From Lacinutrix sp. Hel_I_90 (lineage in GTDB: Bacteria; Bacteroidota; Bacteroidia; Flavobacteriales; Flavobacteriaceae): 64,000 nt of DNA. The stretch lies in contig NZ_JYNQ01000001.1 in the NCBI RefSeq assembly GCF_000934685.1, positions 930,001 through 994,000 of the forward strand, given 5' to 3'. Position 1 is the first letter of the stretch. Each line of letters begins with the position of its first letter. This document shows, in pieces, positions 7,335 through 16,470 of this stretch. Position numbers and translations under genes: made by a program. Below the pieces are notes generated by a model. That model was not told the DNA's origin and did not search any database. It worked only from the letters and a program-made list of their open reading frames with translations.

Positions 7335-9953
7335 ATGAATTTTAATAACTATACAATTAAATCACAGGAAGCCATACAACGCGCACAACAGATTGCGCAA
7401 GGCTTTGGGCATCAGCAAATAGAAAATGAGCATCTTTTTAAAGCTATTTTTGAAATTGATGAAAACGTATTACCATTCCTTCTAAAAAAAATGAATGTTA
7501 ATATTCCGATGCTACAACAAATTTTAGACAAACAAATAGAAAGCTTCCCTAAGGTTTCTGGTGGAGAGATTATGATTTCTCGTGACACAGGAACAACTTT
7601 AAACGAAGCCTCCAGTTTTGCTAAAAAGATGGATGATGAATATGTTTCTATTGAACATTTACTATTAGCTATTTTCAAATCTAAAAGTAAAATTGCTCAG
7701 GTATTAAAAGACCAAGGTGTCACTGAAAAAGGCTTAAAAGCATCAATAGACGAGTTAAGACAAGGGGATCGTGTAACTTCACAAAGCCAAGAAGAAACGT
7801 ACAATTCGCTTAATAAATATGCAAAGAATTTAAATCAATTAGCTAAAGATGGCAAGTTAGACCCTGTTATAGGTCGCGATGAGGAAATTAGAAGAATTCT
7901 TCAAATTTTATCACGTAGAACAAAAAACAATCCTATTTTGGTAGGAGAACCAGGTACTGGAAAAACAGCTATTGCTGAAGGTTTAGCACATAGAATTGTA
8001 GATGGTGATATTCCAGAAAACTTAGTAGATAAACAAATTTTCGCACTCGACATGGGCGCTTTAATTGCAGGCGCAAAATTTAAAGGTGAATTTGAAGAAC
8101 GCCTAAAAGCAGTCATTAAAGAGGTGACTAATAGTGATGGGGACATCGTACTATTTATTGATGAAATTCACACATTAGTTGGTGCTGGTGGCGGACAAGG
8201 CGCCATGGATGCTGCAAATATTTTAAAACCAGCACTAGCCAGAGGAGAATTACGTGCCATTGGAGCAACAACATTAGATGAATACCAAAAATACTTTGAA
8301 AAAGATAAAGCTCTTGAGCGTCGTTTTCAAAAAGTAATGGTAAATGAACCAGATACAGAAAGTGCTATTTCTATTCTTCGTGGTATTAAAGAAAAGTATG
8401 AAACACACCACAAAGTTCGTATTAAAGACGAAGCAATTATTGGCGCCGTAGAATTATCTCAACGTTATATTACCAATCGTTTTTTACCAGATAAAGCGAT
8501 TGATTTAATGGATGAAGCTGCTTCTAAATTACGTATGGAAATCAATTCTAAACCAGAAGAGCTTGACGTCTTAGATCGTAAGGTCATGCAGCTTGAAATT
8601 GAAATTGAAGCAATCAAGCGTGAAAAAGATGAAACGAAATTAAAAAGCCTTCGTAATGATTTGGCAAATTTAAAAGAAGAGCGAAACGAAATAAATGCGA
8701 AATGGAAAAGCGAGAAAGAAGTAGTCGATAACATTCAGAATAAAAAGTCTGCTATTGAGGACTTTAAAATAGAAGCCGAAAAAGCAGAGCGTGATGGTGA
8801 TTATGGTAAAGTAGCAGAATTACGTTATGGCAAGATTAAAGAAGCCCAAGAAGCATTAGAAAAACTGCAGAAAAACCTACAGGAAAATCAGTCTGAAAGC
8901 TCTTTAATTAAAGAAGAAGTAACCTATGAGGACATTGCAGAGGTCGTTGCAAAATGGACCGGCATCCCAGTGACCAAAATGTTACAAAGTGACCGTGAAA
9001 AACTTTTAAAATTAGAAGCGCAGCTACACAAGCGTGTTGTTGGGCAAGAAGAAGCTATTGTTGCGGTGAGTGATGCTGTACGGCGTTCTAGAGCCGGTTT
9101 ACAAAACCCTCAAAAACCCATTGGCACCTTTCTGTTTTTAGGAACTACAGGCGTTGGTAAAACCGAATTAGCGAAAGCATTGGCTGAATATCTTTTTGAC
9201 GATGAAAGCGCGTTAACCAGAATCGACATGAGTGAATACCAAGAACGTCATGCTGTAAGTAGATTGGTAGGCGCGCCTCCAGGATATGTTGGCTATGAAG
9301 AAGGTGGGCAATTAACTGAGGCTGTTAGGAGAAAACCCTATTCAGTAGTCTTATTAGATGAAATTGAAAAAGCACATCCAGATACTTTCAATATCTTATT
9401 GCAAGTATTAGATGAAGGCCATTTAACAGATAATAAAGGACGTGTTGCCGATTTTAAAAACACCATCATTATTATGACTTCAAACATGGGGAGTCAAATT
9501 ATCCAAGAGCGTTTTGACGCCATAAAAGATATTGAAACCGCCATGGAAGCGGCTAAAGTAGATGTTTTAGGACTGTTAAAACAAACGGTGAGACCTGAGT
9601 TTTTAAATAGAATAGATGATACTATTTTGTTCACCCCTTTAACAAAGGAAAACATCAAAGAGATTGTTGGCTTGCAGTTAAAAGGTATTACTAAAATGAT
9701 TGCACAGCAAGGCATCACTTTTGATGCTACTCCAGAAGCCATAAATTATTTGGCAGAAAAAGGATACCATCCAGAATATGGTGCAAGACCTGTAAAAAGA
9801 GTGATCCAAAAAGAAGTTTTGAATCAGTTGAGTAAAGAAATTTTATCTGGAAAAGTCAGTACAGATAGTATTATTCTATTGGATGCGTTTGACAACCAAT
9901 TAGTCTTTAGAAATCAAGGAGATATGGTCACCGAAAAATTAGAAGAATCATAA
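7335..9953 (+). CDS. clpB: ATP-dependent chaperone ClpB
   Basis: Hexameric AAA+ disaggregase that works with DnaK to rescue aggregated proteins. The 872 residues show the full ClpB layout: two N-domain repeats (about 1-145), NBD1 with Walker A GEPGTGKT at about 204 and FIDEIHTLVGAG, the coiled-coil middle domain (about 410-530, rich in E and K), and NBD2 with Walker A GTTGVGKT at about 602 and VVLLDEIEKAHP. The long middle domain separates it from ClpA and ClpC, and no ClpP-binding IGF-type loop is evident. It is transcribed alone, after a 302-base leader gap, and is followed by a strong terminator. Heat-stress control is expected from the family. Confidence 0.98.
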   Translation: MNFNNYTIKSQEAIQRAQQIAQGFGHQQIENEHLFKAIFEIDENVLPFLLKKMNVNIPMLQQILDKQIESFPKVSGGEIMISRDTGTTLNEASSFAKKMDDEYVSIEHLLLAIFKSKSKIAQVLKDQGVTEKGLKASIDELRQGDRVTSQSQEETYNSLNKYAKNLNQLAKDGKLDPVIGRDEEIRRILQILSRRTKNNPILVGEPGTGKTAIAEGLAHRIVDGDIPENLVDKQIFALDMGALIAGAKFKGEFEERLKAVIKEVTNSDGDIVLFIDEIHTLVGAGGGQGAMDAANILKPALARGELRAIGATTLDEYQKYFEKDKALERRFQKVMVNEPDTESAISILRGIKEKYETHHKVRIKDEAIIGAVELSQRYITNRFLPDKAIDLMDEAASKLRMEINSKPEELDVLDRKVMQLEIEIEAIKREKDETKLKSLRNDLANLKEERNEINAKWKSEKEVVDNIQNKKSAIEDFKIEAEKAERDGDYGKVAELRYGKIKEAQEALEKLQKNLQENQSESSLIKEEVTYEDIAEVVAKWTGIPVTKMLQSDREKLLKLEAQLHKRVVGQEEAIVAVSDAVRRSRAGLQNPQKPIGTFLFLGTTGVGKTELAKALAEYLFDDESALTRIDMSEYQERHAVSRLVGAPPGYVGYEEGGQLTEAVRRKPYSVVLLDEIEKAHPDTFNILLQVLDEGHLTDNKGRVADFKNTIIIMTSNMGSQIIQERFDAIKDIETAMEAAKVDVLGLLKQTVRPEFLNRIDDTILFTPLTKENIKEIVGLQLKGITKMIAQQGITFDATPEAINYLAEKGYHPEYGARPVKRVIQKEVLNQLSKEILSGKVSTDSIILLDAFDNQLVFRNQGDMVTEKLEES

Positions 9954-10022
9954 AGTATTGTTAATTCAAAATAAACCATGAATTGACACGTTTTCATAAT
10001 TAAGGTTTAGTTAGTTAGTTTG

Positions 10023-10063
10023 AAAAAGCGACAGTGTAAATGAAATACATGCTGTCGCTTTTT
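10023..10063 (+). terminator. Rho-independent terminator of clpB
   Basis: Perfect 12-bp arms AAAAAGCGACAG and CTGTCGCTTTTT around a 17-nt loop, followed by more T residues. An open frame begins in the loop at 10040, which argues that this upstream start is not used. Confidence 0.9.
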
Positions 10064-10108
10064 TTTATCTATTTTATTTTCATTATCTTACTAGAACTAA
10101 AGCTAGTG

Positions 10109-10510
10109 ACTATGGGCATGTTTCATTATTATAATCTAAAAGTCTCAGAAGTCTTTATTTTTGATGATTTTTTAATCAATCAAATAAAAGAAGGTGCCAT
10201 CATCAAGTCTCATCACAATGATGAACTAAAGACACTAATCCATAAGCATTTCAACGATCGAAATATCGCATACATTTCAAATAGAGTGATGTCTTATTCT
10301 GTTGATCCTATGACTTATAAAGAAACTGAGCAAATACCCAATTTAGTAGCAATGGCTATTATCCCTAAAACGAAAGCGATGCGTAATAGCGCCAAATACG
10401 AAAGGCAATTCTATAAAAAGCCATATCAGATTTTCGATAATTTATCAGCTGCCATTATTTGGGTACATAATATTATCGCACTAAAAAATAATGTTGTTGA
10501 AAATATTTAA
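10109..10510 (+). CDS. Small conserved protein, paralogue 1 of a tandem pair
   Basis: A 133-residue cytoplasmic protein of unknown function. The start at the ATG at 10109 (MGMFHYY) is chosen because the frame upstream runs through the clpB terminator hairpin. The downstream neighbour aligns with it almost end to end: both have FHYYxLxxxEVFIFDDFLIxQIKEG, then HFxDxNIAYISNRVxSYxVDPMxYKExE, then LVAMAIIP and YxIFDNLxxAIIWVH. The fold looks like a mixed alpha/beta single domain, perhaps STAS/SpoIIAA-like, as in small flavobacterial proteins, but this is a guess. No catalytic motif is clear. Confidence 0.65.
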   Translation, partial: TMGMFHYYNLKVSEVFIFDDFLINQIKEGAIIKSHHNDELKTLIHKHFNDRNIAYISNRVMSYSVDPMTYKETEQIPNLVAMAIIPKTKAMRNSAKYERQFYKKPYQIFDNLSAAIIWVHNIIALKNNVVENI

Positions 10511-10604
10511 TTAAAAACTTAAGCCTTTTCACGATTCTCGATTTACTTTAAATTTTAAATCAGTAATCAATAAAATGCCTTAATTAATGCAAAAACTATT
10601 AACT

Positions 10605-11009
10605 ATGGGAATGTTTCATTATTACGATCTCAATCATGCCGAAGTCTTTATTTTTGATGATTTTTTAATCAAACAAATTAAAGAAGGTGTTGTGATTACT
10701 CCCGAGCATAATAAAGAATTAAAAACCCTTATTTCAAAACATTTCAAAGATAAAAACATCGCTTACATCTCTAACAGAGTGGCTTCTTATACCGTTGATC
10801 CCATGGTGTACAAAGAAGCCGAAAAAATACATAATCTAGTAGCTATGGCCATTATTCCCGCTACAGAAACTATGAGAGCGAATGCAGAATTTGAAAAAAA
10901 ATTCTACCATAGGCCCTATAACATTTTTGACAATTTAACCGACGCTATAATATGGGTGCATAGCATTATTAATATAGAAAATGAAAAAGATAAAATTTCA
11001 CTGAATTAA
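10605..11009 (+). CDS. Small conserved protein, paralogue 2 of a tandem pair
   Basis: A 134-residue paralogue of the preceding gene, roughly two-thirds identical by eye over the full length, so the pair arose by tandem duplication. I start at the ATG at 10605 (MGMFHYYDL) for consistency with paralogue 1; an ATG at 10587 would add MQKLLT. The 12 bases before the ATG are also alike in both copies, so either start is possible. It keeps the EVFIFDDFLI, SNRV and FDNLTDAIIWVHSI blocks. The C-terminal tail is diverged and charged. Function unknown. The two genes are 94 nt apart with no visible terminator between them. Confidence 0.65.
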   Translation: MGMFHYYDLNHAEVFIFDDFLIKQIKEGVVITPEHNKELKTLISKHFKDKNIAYISNRVASYTVDPMVYKEAEKIHNLVAMAIIPATETMRANAEFEKKFYHRPYNIFDNLTDAIIWVHSIINIENEKDKISLN

Positions 11010-11190
11010 TTTAAAATCTGAAGTGTTTTTGTCAGCGTGTTTTATAGTTTTTTTTTAAAAATAATTGCACCTCTATTTTAAGCTTCCAAATAAGCAAAAT
11101 CGTTACTTGTTATTAACTTAAAGTTCGCATTAAAGGTAACAAACCCATAAGTTTTTAATATCTTTATTCGAGAATTTCTTACAAAAAATC

Positions 11191-11709
11191 ATGAATAAAC
11201 TGGTATTGTCACTCGTCATTGTATTATCTTTTTCTTGCGGAAAAGCGCAGTCTGAAACTAAGAACAAAAAAGAGAACATAACAAAAACAACTTATTATTT
11301 TGTACGTCATGCCGAAAAAAACGTAAAGGGTGGTAACAATCCTAAGTTAACCAAAGAAGGGCACCAACGCTCAAAAAGACTGGCTAATTATTTTAAAAAC
11401 AAAACGCTGAACGCCGTTTATTCTACTAATTTTAACAGAACACTAAATACCGCAAAACCTACAGCAAATGCTCAAGGCTTAAAAACTATTATCTATGATC
11501 CTGCCAAGCTCGATTATGATGCGTTTATAAATGACACCAAAGGTAAAACTGTTTTAGTCGTTGGACATAGTAATACTATCCCTGGCTTTGTAAATAAAGT
11601 TATTGGTGAAAATAAATATAAAGAGATCGATGAGCGTATATACAGCAATCTATACATTGTTACTATAAAAAACAATGTAATTGAAGAGGAGTTAATAAGC
11701 CAAGATTAA
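11191..11709 (+). CDS. SixA-like histidine phosphatase lipoprotein
   Basis: A 172-residue member of the histidine phosphatase (phosphoglycerate mutase-like) superfamily. FVRHAEK at residues 38-44 holds the phospho-accepting His (about 40), STNFNRTLNTA the second-arginine helix, and VVGHSNTIP the second catalytic His (about 126). The N-terminus MNKLVLSLVIVLSFSC is a lipoprotein signal with Cys16, so the enzyme is probably membrane-anchored in the envelope, unlike cytoplasmic SixA. The substrate is unknown. Its stop overlaps the convergent next gene by 4 nt. Confidence 0.85.
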   Translation: MNKLVLSLVIVLSFSCGKAQSETKNKKENITKTTYYFVRHAEKNVKGGNNPKLTKEGHQRSKRLANYFKNKTLNAVYSTNFNRTLNTAKPTANAQGLKTIIYDPAKLDYDAFINDTKGKTVLVVGHSNTIPGFVNKVIGENKYKEIDERIYSNLYIVTIKNNVIEEELISQD

Positions 11710-12452
11710 TGCGTGACACTTATACGTTCCAATTCTATTTTTGATAACAATTTTAACTGCTTGGCTTCAAAAAGGCTATCCAGACTTTGTAAATTCACCT
11801 CTGTATTCAAAGGTTTATAATTGTTGTAATCTACAAAACGAATACTATCTATAAAACGGGCATTATAAGCCGCTCTAAAACGCTTTCCTCCACCATTAAC
11901 AGCATATTCGTAAGCCAAATAGTCTACGTTAAAAGCATCTGTGCTTATCCAATAAATAAAAACGTCTTCAAAATCTTCTCCCCCACTTTCTTTATCAAAA
12001 GTAACTTTTATTTTATAGTATTTTTTATTCAAAACAGAAACAGTATCCAATAGCGTTTTATTTACAGCTTTCCCATTTAAACCGTAAGGAAGGAGCGAAA
12101 AATAGTGTACCGAATTTACTGAACTGCTATAGCCCTTGGCAATAGAATCTGAAACTGCAACCTTTTTAGAATTTACATAGCGTTCAAACGTATTATTATT
12201 TAAAACATCTCTTATTGTATCTTTTTCATCTAAAAACAACCGGTCTAATTCATAACGCCCAAAGTGTCTATTGGCCTTATATGTTTTATCTCTAAAAGTG
12301 AAATTTATTGTTGCATTTTCAATTCTTTCTCCACCAGAAACTAAAATGGCCTGATCAATTATTTCTTCAGCAGTGAGCTGTTTTTCCACACTATTTCTAC
12401 AAGATATAATCATTATTAAAAACAGGAAGATTAAAGCGTGATTCAATTTCAT
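11706..12452 (-). CDS. DUF6503-type lipoprotein
   Basis: A 248-residue predicted lipoprotein: MKLNHALIFLFLIMIISC puts the acylated Cys at residue 18. The mature part is rich in beta structure and reads like an outer-membrane lipoprotein-sorting or LolA-like fold (GGERIENATINFTFRDKTYKA, then YWISTDAFNVDYLAYEY). I assign it to the DUF6503 family from memory of these features; the role is unknown. It is convergent with the phosphatase, with the coding ends overlapping by 4 nt, and has no separate terminator. Confidence 0.65.
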   Translation of the reverse strand: MKLNHALIFLFLIMIISCRNSVEKQLTAEEIIDQAILVSGGERIENATINFTFRDKTYKANRHFGRYELDRLFLDEKDTIRDVLNNNTFERYVNSKKVAVSDSIAKGYSSSVNSVHYFSLLPYGLNGKAVNKTLLDTVSVLNKKYYKIKVTFDKESGGEDFEDVFIYWISTDAFNVDYLAYEYAVNGGGKRFRAAYNARFIDSIRFVDYNNYKPLNTEVNLQSLDSLFEAKQLKLLSKIELERISVTH

Positions 12453-12526
12453 TCTAATACTTTTAATTTGAAGCGTAAAAATACGGGATTAACAAGGTGT
12501 TATTATAAAAATTATTCAAAATTATC

Positions 12527-12534
12527 TACCTTTG
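12527..12534 (+). promoter_or_regulatory. smpB -7 element placed for a near-leaderless mRNA
   Basis: TACCTTTG fits TAnnTTTG exactly, and its final G is 7 nt before the smpB ATG at 12541. Transcription from it would start at or within a few bases of the start codon. No upstream TTG at the usual spacing was found. Confidence 0.5.
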
Positions 12535-12540
12535 GAACTT

Positions 12541-12996
12541 ATGCAAAAGAAAATTAACATCCTTAACAAGAAAGCAAAGTTCCAATACGAGCTATTAGAT
12601 AGCTATACCGCTGGAATTGTTTTAACTGGAACCGAAATTAAATCCATTCGATCCAGTAAAGCTTCTATTGCAGAGAGTTTCTGCGAATTTAATGAGAAAG
12701 GAGAGCTCTTTGTGATTAATATGACGGTTCAGGAATATTTGTATGGTAATATTTATAATCACGCACCAAAAGCAGAGCGCAAGTTATTACTCAATAAAAA
12801 GGAATTAAAAAAGCTAGAGCGCGAAGTGCAAAACACTGGACTTACTATCATCCCAACACGTTTGTTTATTAATGAAAAAGGCTATGCCAAGCTTAATATT
12901 GCGTTAGCAAAAGGAAAAAAACTTTACGATAAACGTGAAAGCATAAAAGATAGCGACAGTAAACGTGATTTAGACAGAATTAAGAAAAACTTCTAA
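12541..12996 (+). CDS. smpB: SsrA-binding protein SmpB
   Basis: Binds tmRNA and carries it into stalled ribosomes for trans-translation. The 151 residues carry the OB-fold core: [41 protein letters not shown] is spread over residues 9-49, [16 protein letters not shown] follows, and the basic tail [22 protein letters not shown] ends the protein, as the ribosome-inserting tail does. I start at the ATG at 12541, giving [14 protein letters not shown] as in relatives; a TTG three codons upstream lies inside the promoter element. The tmRNA gene is not visible in this window. Confidence 0.97.
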   Translation: MQKKINILNKKAKFQYELLDSYTAGIVLTGTEIKSIRSSKASIAESFCEFNEKGELFVINMTVQEYLYGNIYNHAPKAERKLLLNKKELKKLEREVQNTGLTIIPTRLFINEKGYAKLNIALAKGKKLYDKRESIKDSDSKRDLDRIKKNF

Positions 12997-13080
12997 TGTT
13001 CCCTAAAAAGCCCCTACTGTAAAATAAGAACGTCTGCTTCTTTCTTCCATAAGAAAAATAAGGGTTTTACAAATTTTATG

Positions 13081-13094
13081 ATTGTTATAACAAT
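13081..13094. repeat. 14-bp perfect palindrome upstream of the DUF5686 gene
   Basis: ATTGTTATAACAAT reads the same on both strands. It lies 20 nt before a -7 element and 93 nt before the gene start, a position suited to a dimeric regulator, but AT-rich palindromes also occur by chance. Confidence 0.4.
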
Positions 13095-13113
13095 AGCAAC
13101 CGCCATTTATTTT

Positions 13114-13121
13114 TATGTTTG
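13114..13121 (+). promoter_or_regulatory. Candidate -7 element of the DUF5686 gene
   Basis: TATGTTTG matches TAnnTTTG, 66 nt upstream of the ATG. Confidence 0.35.
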
Positions 13122-13186
13122 ATAAATAGCAGGCAACCCTTTAACTATTAAATGCGTCTATTATAATACAACCAATAAACCAACTA

Positions 13187-15655
13187 ATGAAATACGTTTT
13201 ATCATCAATCACAGTATTCTTTTTTTTCGCTTTTTCTTTTGCACAAATTAATGGAAATGTTAGCTCAACAACTGGAGAAGCCCTACCATTTGTTAGTGTT
13301 TATCTAGACAACACCTATATAGGCACAACGACTAATGAAGATGGTAATTACGCTTTAGACATTACTAAAACTGGTGATTACACTGTTGTTTTTCAATACC
13401 TGGGCTATAAAACACTCCGAAAAAAAGTAAGTATTGATCGCTTCCCATTTATCTTAAATGCAACCTTAGTTGAAGAGGATATTTCGCTTCAAGAAGTGGT
13501 TATTAATTCTGAAGAAAACCCAGCAATACAAATTATAAAAAACACCATTGCTAAGCGTGAGGAACATTTAGAGAAAACTGAAAACTTTCGGGCAAACTTC
13601 TACTCGCGTGGCTTAATTAAAATTAAAGATGCACCAGAAAAAATATTGGGCCAAGAGGTTGGCGATTTAGGTGGCGCATTAGACTCTACACGAAGTGGAA
13701 TCATCTATTTATCTGAAACCATTTCTAAACTTGAACACCAGGCACCAAATCGTTTAAAAGAAAAAATTATAGCCTCTAAAGTAAGTGGTAATGATAATGG
13801 GTTTAGCTTTAATAATGCTGGAGATGTTAATTACAACTTCTACGAAAACACTATTGATTTAGAAGGTAAAGCGGTATCACCCATTGCTTCAAATGCCTTT
13901 AATTACTACCGTTACAAACTGGATGGTGTTTTTTATGATGATAAAGGCAACCTGATTAATAAAATTGAATTAACACCAAAACGAAAAAATGATGCTGCCT
14001 TTAGCGGTTACATTTACATCGTAGAAGACCAATGGAGTTTATATGCTGTCGATGTCAATATTACGGGCTTGCAAGTACAAGTACCGCCGGTAGATTTATT
14101 CACAATCAAACAAACCTTTTCGTATTCTGAAACGGATAGTCTTTGGGCAAAAATTTCACAAACTTTAGATTTTAATCTGGCCATTTTTGGCATCAAAGCC
14201 AACGGTCGTTTTACGGGGGTGTTTAGTGAGTATGATTTCAACCCACAGTTTGAAGAAAAAAACTTTACCCGAGAAATTTTATCTTTTGAAGAGCTTTCTA
14301 ATAAAAAAGATTCGATCTACTGGGACACAAAACGACCTGTACCACTAACTAAAGAGGAAGTAACTGATTATGTAAAAAAAGATAGTATTCAATTAGTTAA
14401 AAAATCCCAGCCTTATTTGGATTCTGTAGATCGGGCAAATAATAAATTTAAATTTGGTAATATTTTAGGTGGCTATAGTTACCAGAATTCCGCTAAAAAC
14501 ACACAGTTTAATATTAGCTCTCCAATTTCACAACCAAGTTTTAATACGGTACAAGGTTTTAATAGCACCGTTGAACTCAATTACAGAAAACGATATGATG
14601 AAAATTACAGCCGTAGTTTTTCAGCAAATACAAACGTAAATTATGGCGAAGCAGACGATAGATTGCGCGTTGACGGTTCATTACGTTATCAATTCAACAA
14701 TAAAACGAGACCTATTTTAAGTCTTTCTGGTGGAATAAAAACGGAACAATTTAATCCTAGTTTAAGTGATTTACCACTTCTAAACTCCTTTTATTCGTTA
14801 TTAGCCGAAAAGAATTTCTTAAAAATCTACGACAAATCTTACGCCAAAATAAACTATTCTCAAGAATTATTTAATGGCTTTCACTTGTATTCTAATTTGA
14901 GTTATGAGCGTAGAAAAGCGTTATTTAATACTACAGATCAGGCATGGAGTCCGAAAGCAGATCGGCAATATACAAGTAACAATCCTTTAAATCCTGTCGC
15001 TTACAATGTAGCGCCTTTTAATACCCATAATATTTTAAAACTAAATGTAGAGTCTCGTATAAATTTTGCTCAAGATTATCTTAGTTATCCTAATGGTAAA
15101 TTTAACATGCCCAGCAGCAAATACCCAACACTTTATTTAGGGTACGAAAAAGGGTTTGGTGCAACAACCAGTGATTATAACTTCGACTTATTTAAAGTAC
15201 GTTTATATCAAAGCCTCTCTCTTGGCACTAAAGGCAACTTCAAATATTATACTAAAGCAGGGGTCTTTGCAAATGCAGATAACATTGCTTTTATGGATTT
15301 CCATCATTTTAATGGTAATCAAACCAATATAACAACAGATGGTAATTATTTGGGGCGCTTTAAGAACTTGTCTTATTACGGTTTGAGCACCAATAATAAT
15401 TATGCTGAAGCACATTTAGAACACAGCTTTAATGGCTATATTATGAATAAAATCCCCTTGTTGAACAAGTTAAATTTCAACCTGGTTATTGGTGCCAATG
15501 TGGCGGCTACGAAAACGAATAAGCCTTACAATGAGTTCTCGGTTGGAATAGATAATATTGGCTGGGGGAAATTGAGATTTTTAAGAATAGATTATGTGCG
15601 CTCTTACCAAAGTGGGTTTTTAAATGATGCGTTTATGTTTGGATTTAGCTTTTAA
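13187..15655 (+). CDS. DUF5686 outer-membrane protein with carboxypeptidase-regulatory domain
   Basis: An 822-residue outer-membrane protein. Signal peptide at 1-19 (ending FSFAQ), then a CarboxypepD_reg-like beta-sandwich at about 20-97 (INGNVSSTTGEALPFVSVYLDNTYIG spans its start), then the long DUF5686 region to the end. The last third alternates short beta strands with aromatic residues and ends in a terminal Phe (MFGFSF), as outer-membrane barrels do. The same regulatory domain sits on SusC-type receptors, but no plug domain is seen here. Role is unknown; an envelope function is inferred. Confidence 0.85.
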   Translation: MKYVLSSITVFFFFAFSFAQINGNVSSTTGEALPFVSVYLDNTYIGTTTNEDGNYALDITKTGDYTVVFQYLGYKTLRKKVSIDRFPFILNATLVEEDISLQEVVINSEENPAIQIIKNTIAKREEHLEKTENFRANFYSRGLIKIKDAPEKILGQEVGDLGGALDSTRSGIIYLSETISKLEHQAPNRLKEKIIASKVSGNDNGFSFNNAGDVNYNFYENTIDLEGKAVSPIASNAFNYYRYKLDGVFYDDKGNLINKIELTPKRKNDAAFSGYIYIVEDQWSLYAVDVNITGLQVQVPPVDLFTIKQTFSYSETDSLWAKISQTLDFNLAIFGIKANGRFTGVFSEYDFNPQFEEKNFTREILSFEELSNKKDSIYWDTKRPVPLTKEEVTDYVKKDSIQLVKKSQPYLDSVDRANNKFKFGNILGGYSYQNSAKNTQFNISSPISQPSFNTVQGFNSTVELNYRKRYDENYSRSFSANTNVNYGEADDRLRVDGSLRYQFNNKTRPILSLSGGIKTEQFNPSLSDLPLLNSFYSLLAEKNFLKIYDKSYAKINYSQELFNGFHLYSNLSYERRKALFNTTDQAWSPKADRQYTSNNPLNPVAYNVAPFNTHNILKLNVESRINFAQDYLSYPNGKFNMPSSKYPTLYLGYEKGFGATTSDYNFDLFKVRLYQSLSLGTKGNFKYYTKAGVFANADNIAFMDFHHFNGNQTNITTDGNYLGRFKNLSYYGLSTNNNYAEAHLEHSFNGYIMNKIPLLNKLNFNLVIGANVAATKTNKPYNEFSVGIDNIGWGKLRFLRIDYVRSYQSGFLNDAFMFGFSF

Positions 15656-15671
15656 AGCACGAGCCCTAAAA

Positions 15672-16313
15672 CTAATTCTTATCCTCTAAAAGTGGCACAA
15701 AACGAAATTCCCCAAATTCCGTTTTCTCAAACGATTTGGGTCCTTTTCTAACAAAAAGAGTCATTATCTGTAAATCGTCTCCAACAGGAATGACCAAACG
15801 ACCACCAATGTCTAATTGTGCTAATAAAGGTTTTGGCACAAAAGGTGCACCAGCAGTAACAATAATGCCTTTAAAAGGAGCTTCTTCTTTCAGTCCCTTA
15901 TAGCCATCACCAAAAATAAGTTTTTTTGCTCTGTACCCTAATTTGGGCAGAAATTGACTTGTTTTTTTAAACAGTTCTTGTTGCCGTTCTATACTATATA
16001 CTTTAGCACCCAACTCACACAACACTGCAGTTTGATAGCCACTACCCGTACCAATTTCTAAAACTTTATCGCCTTTTTCAACTTGTAATAATTCGCTTTG
16101 AAAAGCCACTGTGTAAGGCTGAGAAATGGTTTGATCTGCAGCAATAGGAAATGCCTTATCTTGATACGCATGATCTAAAAAACCAGAATCCATAAACAAG
16201 TGCCGTGGAATGTTACCAATAGCTCTAAGTACATTCGCATTGGTAATACCTTTGTTTTTTATTAGGTTTACTAATTGTTGCCGCAAGCCTTTATGCTTAA
16301 AAGTGTCTTTCAA
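15672..16313 (-). CDS. pcm: Protein-L-isoaspartate O-methyltransferase
   Basis: Methylates isoaspartyl residues in aged proteins using S-adenosylmethionine, starting their repair. The 213 residues contain the SAM-binding motif I VLEIGTGSGYQTAVL at 84-98, preceded by the family block ISQPYTVAFQSELL, and the later GAPFVPKPLLAQLDIGGRLVIPVG segment. It starts with a TTG at 16313; no ATG gives a full N-terminus. It is convergent with the DUF5686 gene, only 16 nt away, and I see no terminator between them. Confidence 0.93.
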   Translation of the reverse strand: MKDTFKHKGLRQQLVNLIKNKGITNANVLRAIGNIPRHLFMDSGFLDHAYQDKAFPIAADQTISQPYTVAFQSELLQVEKGDKVLEIGTGSGYQTAVLCELGAKVYSIERQQELFKKTSQFLPKLGYRAKKLIFGDGYKGLKEEAPFKGIIVTAGAPFVPKPLLAQLDIGGRLVIPVGDDLQIMTLFVRKGPKSFEKTEFGEFRFVPLLEDKN

Positions 16314-16445
16314 AATTCAGGAAGTTTAGTGGGTTAAAAATACTGAAATGCTTTAAAGCTGAAAAGGAATATCTCAGATTTAATTTTTCAACTAGAAACA
16401 TATAAAAATTCATGTTAATTCATAAAAATCCTATCTTAAATATCT

Positions 16446-16453
16446 TATTTTTG
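16446..16453 (+). promoter_or_regulatory. Candidate -7 element of the Gfo/Idh/MocA gene
   Basis: TATTTTTG matches TAnnTTTG, 18 nt upstream of the ATG at 16471. Confidence 0.4.
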
Positions 16454-16470
16454 TTGAAAACGTAATTTAA

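Noticed and set aside
10040-10108. Hydrophobic N-terminal extension of the first small paralogue (a possible membrane helix)
   Set aside because: It is encoded by the right arm and tail of the clpB terminator; the T-run is read as Phe codons. The paralogue has no such part.
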